Notes: generated by a model not told the origin, from the letters alone. DNA of 10,000 bases from Thiobacillus sp. (GCA_020216925.1 JAIWOL010000121.1:1-10000), one strand, 5' to 3'. Counted from the stretch's first letter, positions 1 through 9,036 are shown. Translations and numbers: made by a program.

Positions 1-149
1 ACACCTTCGGTGCCTTCCGGGGCAACCGGGTTGTAGAAGCCGACGCGCTCGATGAAGCGGCCGTCGCGACGGCAGCGCGAGTCGGCGACCACCACGTTAT
101 AGAAAGGGCGGTTTTTGGCGCCGCCGCGCGAAAGACGAATAACGACCAT
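1..149 (-). CDS. rpsP: 30S ribosomal protein S16, partial (C-terminal part beyond window edge)
   Basis: S16 is a small-subunit ribosomal protein that binds 16S rRNA and helps 30S assembly. The visible 49 residues begin [20 protein letters not shown], which is the hallmark S16 N-terminus, followed by the conserved VADSR (about 21-25), the RDGRFIE segment (29-35) and VGFYNP (36-41). The start is the ATG at 149..147, preceded on the minus strand by a GGTGGG purine-rich stretch about 7 bases upstream. The gene lies 72 bp downstream of ffh on the same strand and has a good promoter of its own in that gap. In many proteobacteria rpsP is followed by rimM, trmD and rplS; those would lie off the left edge, which is inference. 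The family is usually about 80-90 residues, so roughly half is seen. Confidence 0.97.
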   Translation of the reverse strand, partial: MVVIRLSRGGAKNRPFYNVVVADSRCRRDGRFIERVGFYNPVAPEGTEG

Positions 150-183
150 GATTCAACCCACCGGGAAACGGAGAAAACCGCGA

Positions 184-212
184 ATTATACCCAAAAAGTC
201 CAGCTTTGCCAG
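184..212 (-). promoter_or_regulatory. Probable sigma-70 promoter for rpsP
   Basis: Read on the minus strand, CTGGCA (212..207, 4 of 6 to TTGACA) is separated by exactly 17 bases from a perfect TATAAT (189..184). Transcription would start near 177, leaving a leader of about 28 nt before the rpsP ATG at 149. It sits in the 72 bp between the ffh stop and the rpsP start, so rpsP and its downstream genes can be transcribed independently of ffh. This was found by eye, with no experimental support. Confidence 0.7.
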
Positions 213-221
213 AGGCTTGGC

Positions 222-1565
<1,344 letters not shown>

Positions 1566-1572
1566 GGTTTCC

Positions 1573-1601
1573 TTGTTGCGGGTAAAGGCGGCATGGATAA
1601 T
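1573..1601 (+). promoter_or_regulatory. Candidate promoter for the ypjD-like/corB operon
   Basis: In the 66 bp divergent gap, TTGTTG (1573-1578, about 3 of 6 to consensus) is followed after 17 bases by GATAAT (1596-1601, 5 of 6). Transcription would begin near 1608 and give a leader of about 24 nt before the ATG at 1632. The element overlaps the leader and ribosome-binding region of divergent ffh, so the two transcription units would share this short space. Found by eye; the -35 is weak. Confidence 0.4.
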
Positions 1602-1631
1602 GAACCGCTGAGCTCATCGCCATTTTAACGA

Positions 1632-2417
1632 ATGTCCCCCTTTCTGCTGCTTACTTTTGCCGTGAGCGCTCTTTACCTCTGGTCGGCCTGGCGGTTGCGG
1701 TCGGCTGCCGCAACCCTGTCCGTCTGCACGGTCTTGCCACTGGCACTGTTGGCCCATGGGGCGCTGCTCTATCATGCTGTGCTGGGAGGGGGCGACATCC
1801 GCCTGGGTTTTGGCAGTTCATTGTCGGCGATAGGCTGGCTGACGGCACTGATTTACTGGCTGGCCAGCCGGGGGGCGCCGCTGGCGGGCCTGCAGTCCTG
1901 GGTGAGCGGCCTGGCCGCATTCACGGTGTTGGCCCTGGCCTTGTTCACGGAAAATCATGTCATTCCCAACTCTCAGGCGCTGGCTTTGCGTGCGCACCTC
2001 GCTGTGGCCTTTTTGGCCTACGGCTTGCTGGCTGTGGCGGCGTTGCATGCTGTCTTGATGACCATGCTGGAAAAACAGCTGCACCGCAAGGCCGGTTTGC
2101 AGGAGGGCGCGCCGCCGTTGCTGACGCTGGAGGCCATGCTCTTCCGCACGCTGGGCGCGGGTTTCGTGTTGCTGACCCTGGCCGTCGGCAGTGGCGTGTT
2201 TTTTTCTGAAGAGCTGTTTGGCACGCCGCTGCAATTTACCCACAAAATCGTGTTTGCGGTTCTGTCCTGGCTGGTGTTCGGCGGCTTGCTGGTAGGACGC
2301 CATTATCGCGGCTGGCGCGGGCGAACCGCCTTGATCTGGACGATTACCGGCTTTACCCTGCTGCTGCTGGCCTATCTGGGCACACAGTTCGTGCTGGAAG
2401 TGCTGCTGGGACGCTGA
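1632..2417 (+). CDS. ypjD: CcsA-family cytochrome c assembly-like inner-membrane protein (YpjD-like)
   Basis: This is a polytopic inner-membrane protein of 261 residues resembling the CcsA/YpjD branch of the cytochrome c assembly superfamily. About eight hydrophobic segments are visible (roughly 3-20, 30-50, 64-79, 90-106, 120-142, 172-192, 204-222, 233-258). Histidines at 122, 139, 204 and 224 lie in or next to membrane segments; CcsA-type proteins use such histidines to hold heme, but whether this protein does so is unknown. I do not see a clear tryptophan-rich heme-handling (WWD) motif. In E. coli the relative YpjD is also divergent from ffh and next to the CorB-like gene, which supports the assignment. 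The ATG at 1632 has only a weak ribosome-binding site. It ends 16 bp before the next gene, so the two probably form an operon. The family is confident; the role in heme or metal handling is not. Confidence 0.85.
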   Translation: MSPFLLLTFAVSALYLWSAWRLRSAAATLSVCTVLPLALLAHGALLYHAVLGGGDIRLGFGSSLSAIGWLTALIYWLASRGAPLAGLQSWVSGLAAFTVLALALFTENHVIPNSQALALRAHLAVAFLAYGLLAVAALHAVLMTMLEKQLHRKAGLQEGAPPLLTLEAMLFRTLGAGFVLLTLAVGSGVFFSEELFGTPLQFTHKIVFAVLSWLVFGGLLVGRHYRGWRGRTALIWTITGFTLLLLAYLGTQFVLEVLLGR

Positions 2418-2433
2418 GCGTCGGTCCGTCCAG

Positions 2434-3729
2434 GTGGAATCACTCTCGATTACAACCCTGTTTGCCCTGTTGGGCGGCTTGCTGTTTATCTCTGCGTGTT
2501 TTTCTGCGTCCGAGACCGCGATGATGGCGATCAATCGTTATCGCCTGAAACATGCGGCCGAGATGGGGCAACGGGGGGCGCAGCTGACAGAGGCGCTGCT
2601 GAATCGCACGGACAAGCTGCTGGGCGTGATTTTGCTGGGCAACAATCTCGTCAATATTGCAGCGGCGACGTTATCGACGATCATTTCCATCAGGCTGTTC
2701 GGCGAGTCGGACGTTGCGCTGTCGGTTGCCACGCTGATCCTGACGTTTCTGATCCTTGTCTTCAGCGAGGTCACACCCAAGGTGCTCGGGTCTTCCTATC
2801 CTGAGCGTGTCGCCTATCCCGCAGCGTATCTGCTGACACCGCTGTTGAGACTGGCGTACCCGATCGTGTGGTTCGTCAACCTGTTCGTGCAGGGCATCCT
2901 CAAAATACTCAGGATCAAGCCGCCTGGCCCGGGCCAGGGCACCAGCCTGGGGCTGGAGGAGTTGCGAACCATCGTGCTCGAATCGTCGGGCAGGTTGCCG
3001 CGCGAACACTATCGCATCCTGATGAATCTGCTGGACCTGGAAGACATTACGGTCGACGACGTGATGACGCCCCGTAGCCAGATTGAAGCGGTAGACCTGG
3101 CCGACGAGCCGGAACGCCTGCGTCAGCAGCTGTCGACCAGCCACCATACGCGTCTCGTCGTGCAACAGGATTCTCTCGATACGGTGCTGGGCGTACTGCA
3201 CATCCGGCGCGTGCTCCATGCGCTGACAGGCGAAAATCTGGATCCCGCGATGTTGCGAGAGAATCTGGAGGAACCTTACTACGTACCTGCCGGCACGCCG
3301 CTCTTTACCCAATTGAATAATTTCCAGCGCGGCCGCAAGCGGCTGGCGCTGGTTGTCGATGAATACGGCGAACTTCAGGGACTGGTGACGCTGGAAGATC
3401 TGCTGGAAGAAATGGTCGGCGAATTCACGACCCAGGCCCCCTCCGATGTCGGCTACCTGCGGCGCGATGCGGACGGCAGCTGGCTGGTCGAAGGGGGGGT
3501 TTCCCTGCGCCATCTCAACAGCAAGCTTGGGCTCGATCTGCCGCTGGATGGCCCCAAGACGCTCAATGGCCTGTTGCTGGAGCATTTCGAGGACATTCCC
3601 GAGGCGGGGGTGAGTATCAAACTCGGGGACGTGCCGGTTGAAATTGTGCAAACCCTGGACAGGGCGGTCAAAATGGCGCGCATTCTGCCGCCCCGGAAAA
3701 TGTCGGCGACAGGGGGCGACTCAATTTAA
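2434..3729 (+). CDS. corB: CNNM/CBS/CorC-domain transporter-like protein (CorB/YfjD family, HlyC/CorC family)
   Basis: Members of this family are inner-membrane proteins linked to magnesium or cobalt efflux and resistance. The 431 residues show the full architecture. An N-terminal membrane CNNM (DUF21) domain (about 1-185) carries SACFSASET (20-28), GNNLVN (69-74) and SEVTPK (111-116). A CBS pair (about 206-330) begins at DVMTPRSQI and includes VVDEYGELQGLVTLEDLLEE near 307-326. A C-terminal CorC/HlyC domain covers about 345-420. I recall close similarity along the length to E. coli YfjD, which begins with a comparable short MEHIS stretch. That supports the GTG at 2434 as start, since the next ATG (2521) would cut off the first membrane helix. 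The GTG has no convincing Shine-Dalgarno, and translation may be coupled to the upstream gene 16 bp away. The symbol is by family resemblance; ion specificity cannot be told from sequence. Confidence 0.9.
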   Translation: MESLSITTLFALLGGLLFISACFSASETAMMAINRYRLKHAAEMGQRGAQLTEALLNRTDKLLGVILLGNNLVNIAAATLSTIISIRLFGESDVALSVATLILTFLILVFSEVTPKVLGSSYPERVAYPAAYLLTPLLRLAYPIVWFVNLFVQGILKILRIKPPGPGQGTSLGLEELRTIVLESSGRLPREHYRILMNLLDLEDITVDDVMTPRSQIEAVDLADEPERLRQQLSTSHHTRLVVQQDSLDTVLGVLHIRRVLHALTGENLDPAMLRENLEEPYYVPAGTPLFTQLNNFQRGRKRLALVVDEYGELQGLVTLEDLLEEMVGEFTTQAPSDVGYLRRDADGSWLVEGGVSLRHLNSKLGLDLPLDGPKTLNGLLLEHFEDIPEAGVSIKLGDVPVEIVQTLDRAVKMARILPPRKMSATGGDSI

Positions 3730-3770
3730 CCGGAAGATTGCCGTTATGGCCTGTGATATCGGGTTCCGGT
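3729..3770 (+). repeat. 7-bp inverted repeat in the corB-pilB gap
   Basis: ACCGGAA (3729-3735) and TTCCGGT (3764-3770) are perfect inverted copies separated by 28 bases, starting at the last base of the corB stop codon. There is no T-run after the right arm, so it is not a typical intrinsic terminator. The right arm overlaps where the -35 of the candidate pilB promoter would fall, so a regulator-binding site is possible. Chance occurrence cannot be excluded. Confidence 0.3.
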
Positions 3771-3793
3771 AGCGATGGGGCCCAGGCGATAAT
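3764..3793 (+). promoter_or_regulatory. Weak candidate promoter for pilB
   Basis: GATAAT (3788-3793) matches the -10 consensus in 5 of 6 positions and lies 29 bp before the pilB ATG. The region 17-18 bp upstream (TTCCGG, 3764-3769) is a poor -35, so an activator or another sigma factor may be needed. I looked for a sigma-54 pattern (GG-N10-GC with TGGC/TTGC context) in this gap and found none that is convincing. Confidence 0.3.
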
Positions 3794-3822
3794 CTCAACA
3801 GGATAGGGTCAGGAACCAGCTT

Positions 3823-5535
3823 ATGGCCGCTGTGACAAATGGTATCAATCTAGCCGGACTGGCGCGCGCCATGGTGAACCACGGCTGGCTGTCGGAAGAC
3901 GAGGCGCTGAGCGCGTGTAAACGCGCAGGGCAGACGGGTGACTCGTTTGTTACCGAGCTGGTTCGCAGCAAACGGTTCAAAGCAGAACAGATCGCTGAAT
4001 TTGCCGCCGTGTCCTTTGGCTATCCCCTGCTGGATCTGGGTGCCCTGGATGCGGATGCCATGCCCCAAGGTCTGCTGGACCCCGGGCTGATGCAGAAGCG
4101 CCGTGTGGTGGCGCTTTACCAGCGCGGGAACAAACTATACGTGGGCACATCCGATCCTACCCAGCTTCAGGCGATCGATGATGTGAAGTTTCAGACGGGC
4201 CAGATTGTCGAGACTGTGGTCGTCGAAGACGACAAGCTGGGTAAGTTGATCGAAAAGTTGGGGGAAGCGGCCAATAAGCTTGATGACCTCATCAATGTAG
4301 AGGACCTGGACTTCGATTTAAACCCCGAGGAGAGCACGTCCCAGCCGGATGCCGGCAGCATCGAAATCGGCGATGCACCCGTGGTGCGCTACTTGCAGAA
4401 GATCATGCTCGATGCCATCAACGCTGGCGCATCGGATATCCACTTCGAACCCTACGAAAAGTTCTACCGTATCCGTTACCGGCGAGACGGCATCCTCTAC
4501 GAAGTCGCACAGCCGCACATGGCGATCAAGGACAAGCTTGCTTCTCGCATCAAGGTGCTGTCGCGTCTGGATATATCGGAAAAGCGGGTGCCGCAGGATG
4601 GACGGATGAAAATGGTGCTTTCCAAGTCGCGCGCCATCGACTTCCGCGTCAGCACGCTCCCCACGCTGTACGGTGAAAAAATCGTCATGCGTATTCTGGA
4701 TCCCGGCAGCGCGCAGCTTGGAATCGATGCGCTGGGGTATGAGCCCTGGCAGAAAGAACTGCTGCTCAATGCCGTGCAGCGTCCTTACGGCATGGTGCTG
4801 GTAACCGGTCCCACGGGGTCGGGTAAAACCGTTTCGCTCTACACCTGTCTGAATATCCTCAATAAGCCGGATGTCAATATATCGACCGCGGAAGATCCGG
4901 CGGAAATCCAGCTGCCGGGCATCAATCAAGTCAACGTCAACGACAAGGCCGGCCTGACGTTTTCTGCCGCGCTGAAATCCTTCTTGCGTCAGGACCCCGA
5001 TGTCATCATGGTGGGGGAAATCCGCGATCTCGAAACAGCGGATATCGCCATCAAGGCTGCGCAGACCGGCCACATGGTCATGTCGACCCTGCACACCAAC
5101 GATGCCCCCGGCACGCTCACCCGACTGTTGAACATGGGAGTGGCGCCGTTCAACGTCGCATCCTCGGTAATCCTGATCACGGCGCAGCGCCTGGCGCGCC
5201 GACTGTGCAACTGCAAACAGCCGGCGGATATCCCGCGCGAGGCCCTGCTGGCCGCCGGCTTCACCGACGAGCAGCTCGACGGCAGCTGGAAGCCCTACAA
5301 ACCGGTTGGGTGCGAAATTTGTGGTGGTACGGGCTACAAGGGACGGGTCGGCATCTATCAGGTCATGCCGATTACCGATGCCATGACCCGCATCATCCTC
5401 AAGGGTGGCAATGAATCGGATATCGCGGACCAGGCCAAACGCGAAGGTGTGCTCGATCTGCGTCAGGCGGGGCTGCTCAAGGTCAAGGCTGGCCTTACCT
5501 CGCTTGAAGAGGTTGAGGCCGTTACCAATCTATAA
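3823..5535 (+). CDS. pilB: Type IV pilus assembly ATPase PilB
   Basis: PilB is the cytoplasmic hexameric ATPase that powers pilin polymerisation at the inner-membrane platform protein PilC. The 570 residues are full length. An N-terminal MshEN/GspE-N-type domain occupies about 1-165, followed by an acidic linker. The T2SSE ATPase domain carries Walker A GPTGSGKT (329-336), the Asp box STAEDP (354-359), the Walker B region DVIMVGEIRD (393-402) and the His box ending STLHTND (421-427). A zinc-binding tetracysteine follows: Cys462 and Cys464, then Cys497 and Cys500, in CNC and CEIC. The ATG at 3823 has AGGAA seven bases upstream (3811-3815), a good ribosome-binding site. pilC begins 11 bp after the stop, and pilD follows, the classical pilBCD order. 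PilB is favoured over GspE or PilT by this context and by the extended N-terminal domain. Confidence 0.97.
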   Translation: MAAVTNGINLAGLARAMVNHGWLSEDEALSACKRAGQTGDSFVTELVRSKRFKAEQIAEFAAVSFGYPLLDLGALDADAMPQGLLDPGLMQKRRVVALYQRGNKLYVGTSDPTQLQAIDDVKFQTGQIVETVVVEDDKLGKLIEKLGEAANKLDDLINVEDLDFDLNPEESTSQPDAGSIEIGDAPVVRYLQKIMLDAINAGASDIHFEPYEKFYRIRYRRDGILYEVAQPHMAIKDKLASRIKVLSRLDISEKRVPQDGRMKMVLSKSRAIDFRVSTLPTLYGEKIVMRILDPGSAQLGIDALGYEPWQKELLLNAVQRPYGMVLVTGPTGSGKTVSLYTCLNILNKPDVNISTAEDPAEIQLPGINQVNVNDKAGLTFSAALKSFLRQDPDVIMVGEIRDLETADIAIKAAQTGHMVMSTLHTNDAPGTLTRLLNMGVAPFNVASSVILITAQRLARRLCNCKQPADIPREALLAAGFTDEQLDGSWKPYKPVGCEICGGTGYKGRVGIYQVMPITDAMTRIILKGGNESDIADQAKREGVLDLRQAGLLKVKAGLTSLEEVEAVTNL

Positions 5536-5546
5536 GGACCATTCCA

Positions 5547-6767
5547 ATGGCAACTGCGGCAAAGGGAATCAAGGAAGCCACCTTCCTCTGGGAAGGCATG
5601 GACAAGCGTGGCAAGAAGGTTAAAGGCCAGATGATGGCCGGAGGCGAGGCCATGGTGAACAGCCTGCTGCGCAAGCAGGGCATCACTGTCACCAAGGTCA
5701 AAAAACAGAGCGCCCTGTTCGGCGGGAGCAAAAAAATCACCGACAAGGACATCACGCTGTTCACACGCCAATTGGCGACCATGATGAAAGCCGGGGTGCC
5801 CTTGTTGCAGTCGTTCGAGATCGTGGCGCGCGGGCATTCCAACCCGTCGGTGCAGCGCCTGCTCATGGAAATCAAGGCCGACATAGAAAAAGGCAGCAGC
5901 CTCACCCAGGCTTTTGGCCGGCACCCCAAGTATTTTGACAGCCTGTTCTGCAACCTCGTGGGGGCAGGCGAAGCGGCCGGTATTCTGGAGGCAGTGCTGG
6001 AGCGGCTGGCGATTTACAAGGAAAAAATTCTTGCGATCAAAAGCAAGATCAAGTCAGCGCTTTTTTATCCGGTTTCGATCATCGTCGTGGCCTTTGTGAT
6101 TACGGCCATCATCATGATTTTTGTGATCCCGGCGTTTAAGGATCTGTTCACCAGTTTTGGCGCGGACCTGCCTGGCCCCACGCTGGTGGTCATGGCGATA
6201 TCCGATTTCTTTGTGAAATGGTGGTGGGCGATTTTTGGTGCGATCGGAGCCGGGCTGTATGGCTTTTTCCAGGCCTGGCGGCGTTCGAAAAAAATGCAGA
6301 TGACGATGGACAGGCTGTTGTTGCGCCTGCCTATTTTCGGGCCGGTCATCGAAAAGGCCACAATCGCGCGCTGGACCCGCACGCTGTCTACGATGTTTGC
6401 CGCCGGGGTGCCGCTGGTTGAGGCGCTTGATTCGGTTGGTGGCGCATCCGGCAATCAAGTGTTCGTCGAGGCGACAAACAAAATCCGCAGCGAGGTGGCA
6501 ACCGGTACGTCGCTGACGGTCGCCATGCAGAATACCGGCAAGTTCCCGAATATGGTTTTGCAGATGACGGCAATTGGCGAGGAGTCAGGTTCGCTCGATG
6601 CGATGCTGGGCAAGGTGGCCGATTTCTTCGAGGCCGAAGTTGACGATGCCGTGGAGGCGCTGTCCAGCCTGATGGAGCCGATCATCATGGTGGTGCTGGG
6701 TACCCTGATCGGCGGGATGGTCATCGCCATGTACCTGCCGATCTTCAAGATGGGCTCGGTCGTTTGA
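5547..6767 (+). CDS. pilC: Type IV pilus inner-membrane platform protein PilC
   Basis: PilC is the polytopic inner-membrane platform on which PilB acts to add or remove pilin subunits. The 406 residues contain two tandem T2SS-F repeats. The first (about 70-193) begins FTRQLATMMKAGVPLLQSFE and the second (about 273-396) begins WTRTLSTMFAAGVPLVEALD, showing the internal duplication. Each has a matching GE motif, VGAGEAAG (138-145) and TAIGEESG (341-348). Hydrophobic membrane segments lie near 172-195, 216-243 and 375-398. The ATG at 5547 has AAGGA (5534-5538) eight bases upstream, overlapping the pilB stop codon. The stop TGA shares its last base with the pilD ATG, so translational coupling is likely. 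This is the platform PilC, not the unrelated neisserial PilC adhesin. Confidence 0.97.
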   Translation: MATAAKGIKEATFLWEGMDKRGKKVKGQMMAGGEAMVNSLLRKQGITVTKVKKQSALFGGSKKITDKDITLFTRQLATMMKAGVPLLQSFEIVARGHSNPSVQRLLMEIKADIEKGSSLTQAFGRHPKYFDSLFCNLVGAGEAAGILEAVLERLAIYKEKILAIKSKIKSALFYPVSIIVVAFVITAIIMIFVIPAFKDLFTSFGADLPGPTLVVMAISDFFVKWWWAIFGAIGAGLYGFFQAWRRSKKMQMTMDRLLLRLPIFGPVIEKATIARWTRTLSTMFAAGVPLVEALDSVGGASGNQVFVEATNKIRSEVATGTSLTVAMQNTGKFPNMVLQMTAIGEESGSLDAMLGKVADFFEAEVDDAVEALSSLMEPIIMVVLGTLIGGMVIAMYLPIFKMGSVV

Positions 6768-7618
6768 TGAATATGCTGTTCGCCGAACCAGCCCTGTTCG
6801 CCGGGCTGGTTTTTTTATTGGGCCTGCTGGTCGGCAGTTTTCTCAATGTCGTCATCCATCGCCTGCCGAAGATGATGGAGGCCGAATGGCAGGCGCAGTG
6901 TGCCGAACTGCGGGGCGAGGAACCCGCGATGGCTGCCCCCTACAACCTGGCCACGCCGCGTTCGGCGTGCCCGGCTTGCGGGCACAGGCTCACCGCCCTG
7001 GAAAACATTCCGATTCTCTCCTGGCTGGCGCTGCGGGGGCGCTGTGCCTCTTGTGGCGCTGACATCGGCAAACGCTATCCGCTGGTCGAGTTGCTGACCG
7101 GCCTGCTCTCCGCTGCGGTCGCCTGGAAATGGGGGGGGAGCCTGGAGACGCTGGGCGCGCTGTGCCTGGTCTGGACCCTGATTGCGCTGGCCTTTATCGA
7201 TTTCGACACGACCCTGCTGCCGGACAGCCTGACCCTGCCGCTGGTCTGGCTCGGACTGCTGTTCAACCTGTATGGCCATTTCACCCAATTGCAGGATGCG
7301 GTGATCGGCGCGGCCGCCGGTTATCTTGTGCTGTGGTCGGTCTACTGGCTGTTCAAGCTCGTCACCGGCAAGGAAGGCATGGGGTATGGTGATTTCAAGC
7401 TGCTGGCAGCCATCGGGGCGTGGCTGGGCTGGCAGATGTTGCCGGTGACGATCCTGTTTTCCTCGGTTGTGGGGGCGGCTGTCGGTATCGCGATGGTGCT
7501 GTTGGTCAAACACGACAGGCGCGCGCCCATCCCCTTCGGCCCTTATCTGGCGGGTGGCGGTCTGATCGCGCTGTTCTTCGGTGCGGAGCTGACCCAGGCC
7601 TATCTCGCCCGGTTCTGA
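6767..7618 (+). CDS. pilD: Type IV prepilin peptidase / N-methyltransferase PilD
   Basis: PilD is a membrane aspartic peptidase that removes the leader of type IV prepilins and pseudopilins and methylates the new N-terminal residue. The 283 residues carry an N-terminal segment with GSFLNVVIHRLP (23-34). A zinc-binding pair of CxxC motifs follows (Cys68/Cys71 and Cys93/Cys96), then the peptidase A24 domain with FIDFDTTLLPD (143-153) and GMGYGDFK (204-211). The likely catalytic aspartates are Asp145 and Asp209, 64 residues apart, the spacing I recall for PilD and TcpJ. Several membrane helices fill the C-terminal two thirds. I chose the ATG at 6767, whose first base is the last base of the pilC stop; the in-frame TTG at 6764 and ATG at 6773 are alternatives. 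A run of eight Gs (7131-7138) lies in the reading frame at Trp-Gly-Gly. coaE overlaps the stop in the same way. Confidence 0.96.
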   Translation: MNMLFAEPALFAGLVFLLGLLVGSFLNVVIHRLPKMMEAEWQAQCAELRGEEPAMAAPYNLATPRSACPACGHRLTALENIPILSWLALRGRCASCGADIGKRYPLVELLTGLLSAAVAWKWGGSLETLGALCLVWTLIALAFIDFDTTLLPDSLTLPLVWLGLLFNLYGHFTQLQDAVIGAAAGYLVLWSVYWLFKLVTGKEGMGYGDFKLLAAIGAWLGWQMLPVTILFSSVVGAAVGIAMVLLVKHDRRAPIPFGPYLAGGGLIALFFGAELTQAYLARF

Positions 7619-8229
7619 TGTTCGTCGTTGGGCTTACCGGCGGAATTGGCGCGGGCAAGTCCGCGGTCTCCGAACGTTTTGCCCGCTTGGGCGTGCCTGT
7701 GGTCGATACGGATGTCATCGCGCGCGAGTTGACGGCACCCGGCGGCGAGGCCCTGCCGTCGATTCGGGAGGCCTTTGGCGGCAGCGTGTTTACCCAGGCC
7801 GGCGAACTGGACCGGGCGGCATTGCGGCGTCAGGTTTTTGCAGATCCGGCGGCGCGCGCAAGGCTGGAAACCATCCTGCACCCCCGCATACGCCATATTG
7901 CCGGACAGAGACTGGCGGCGCTCGATGCGCCGTATGCATTGCTCGTGGTGCCCTTGCTGCTTGAAACCGGCGCCTACGCCGATCTTGTGCAGCGCACGCT
8001 GCTCGTCGATTGTCCGGAAACGATGCGCGTCGAGCGTGTCATGGCGCGCAGCGCGCTCACCCGCTCAGATATCGAAGCCATCGTGGCTGCGCAGTGGCGT
8101 GATGACGAGCGGCGTGCCGCGGTCGATGACAGACTCGACAACGCAGGCGGCATGGAAGCTCTCGATGCTGCCGTCACCGCGCTGCACACTCGCTATCTCG
8201 AGCTGGCCCGGGCCGCAGCCGGGCTTTGA
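7618..8229 (+). CDS. coaE: Dephospho-CoA kinase CoaE
   Basis: CoaE catalyses the last step of coenzyme A synthesis, the ATP-dependent phosphorylation of the ribose 3'-hydroxyl of dephospho-CoA, in the cytoplasm. The 203-residue product has the P-loop GGIGAGKS (8-15), VDTDVIAREL (29-38), the HPRIR segment (88-92), VPLLLETG (111-118) and the lid-region RVERVMAR (137-144). The length is typical of about 200. The reading frame stays open upstream to 7420, but that region is the pilD frame shadow. The ATG at 7618 gives the canonical short MFVVGLTGG start directly before the P-loop and overlaps the pilD stop by one base (TGATG). The order pilD-coaE is known from other proteobacteria, and CoaE expression would follow pil transcription unless an internal promoter exists. 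Confidence 0.97.
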   Translation: MFVVGLTGGIGAGKSAVSERFARLGVPVVDTDVIARELTAPGGEALPSIREAFGGSVFTQAGELDRAALRRQVFADPAARARLETILHPRIRHIAGQRLAALDAPYALLVVPLLLETGAYADLVQRTLLVDCPETMRVERVMARSALTRSDIEAIVAAQWRDDERRAAVDDRLDNAGGMEALDAAVTALHTRYLELARAAAGL

Positions 8230-8253
8230 AATTCGGCTCCAAGCGGCGACAAT
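8226..8253 (+). promoter_or_regulatory. Candidate promoter for zapD-yacG
   Basis: TTGAAA (8226-8231, 5 of 6 to TTGACA) overlaps the coaE stop codon and is followed after 16 bases by GACAAT (8248-8253, 4 of 6). Transcription would start near 8260 and give a short leader to the zapD GTG at 8281. It would let the cell-division pair be transcribed apart from the pil genes. Found by eye. Confidence 0.4.
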
Positions 8254-8280
8254 GCGGCGAAAACAGCCAGACATCCCGGC

Positions 8281-9036
8281 GTGATCCACTACGAATATCC
8301 TCTCTCCGAACGTATCCGCACCCTGCTGCGGCTGGAAGACCTGTTCGAGCGTTTCGACGCATTTACTGCATTACCCTTGCAGCAGGCGCATCACGCCGCG
8401 CTGCTGACCCTGTTCGAGCTTGCCGAAGTGGCGGCACGGGCCGACCTGAAGACCGACCTGTTGCAGGAACTGGACCGGCAAAAATCCACGCTGGACGCCT
8501 TGCGTGATAATCCGCGCGTGGAAAAGGGCAGGCTGGAATCGGTACTGGCCGGCATGGAAACCGCCCACCAGGGCATCCACCAGTTGCCGGGCAAGATCGG
8601 CCAGCATTTGCGTGACGACGACTGGCTGATGACGATCAAGCAGCGTGCCTGCATACCCGGCGGCATGTGCGAATTCGACCTGCCGTCCTACCATCACTGG
8701 CTGCACCGGGATGTCGAGGCGCGCAAGCGCGAACTGCGCGCCTGGCTTGCACCTTTCGCGCCGATCCGTTCGGCTGTCGAAATCGTGCTGGGGCTGTTGC
8801 GGGACAGCGGCCAGCCGGAGATGCAGCATACCGATAACGGCAGCTATCAGCGCATGCTCGAATCGCGCAACCCCCATCTGATCCGGGTGACGCTGACGGA
8901 CGCCGTGCCCTGCGTACCGGAAATATCGGCCAACAAATACATGCTCAATATCCGCTTCGTGCATGTGGGCGGGGGGCAGGTTCGCACCTGTGCCGAGCTG
9001 CCGATCGATTTTGATCTGACGTTCTGCGCGCTGTGA
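8281..9036 (+). CDS. zapD: Cell division protein ZapD (FtsZ-associated, YacF family)
   Basis: ZapD binds FtsZ and cross-links its filaments at the division septum. The 251 residues fit the family. The start [20 protein letters not shown] matches the conserved N-terminus (E. coli has a comparable EHPLNEKMRTWLRIE), ELDRQ lies at 63-67, [12 protein letters not shown] at 105-116, and [19 protein letters not shown] at 124-142. An alpha-helical N-terminal part and a beta-rich C-terminal part are expected from the family. The start is GTG at 8281 with no good Shine-Dalgarno. No in-frame start lies further upstream in the open frame, and the N-terminal match leaves little room for another choice. A 51 bp gap separates it from coaE. 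It overlaps yacG by 4 bp (GTGA), so the two are probably coupled. The order coaE-zapD-yacG is also that of E. coli. Confidence 0.95.
   Translation: MIHYEYPLSERIRTLLRLEDLFERFDAFTALPLQQAHHAALLTLFELAEVAARADLKTDLLQELDRQKSTLDALRDNPRVEKGRLESVLAGMETAHQGIHQLPGKIGQHLRDDDWLMTIKQRACIPGGMCEFDLPSYHHWLHRDVEARKRELRAWLAPFAPIRSAVEIVLGLLRDSGQPEMQHTDNGSYQRMLESRNPHLIRVTLTDAVPCVPEISANKYMLNIRFVHVGGGQVRTCAELPIDFDLTFCAL

Noticed and set aside
2671..3651. 326-codon minus-strand open frame opposite corB
   Set aside because: It is a shadow of the corB codons: the translation is rich in Gln, Arg and His, without motifs, and has no start context or promoter.
3730..3822. Sigma-54 promoter before pilB
   Set aside because: Several GG...GC spacings were tried, but none keeps the TGGC and TTGC cores at the correct distance.
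7420..7617. N-terminal extension of the coaE frame by 66 codons
   Set aside because: It lies inside pilD and the translation is compositionally unlike CoaE. The P-loop normally sits within the first 15 residues, which fits the ATG at 7618.
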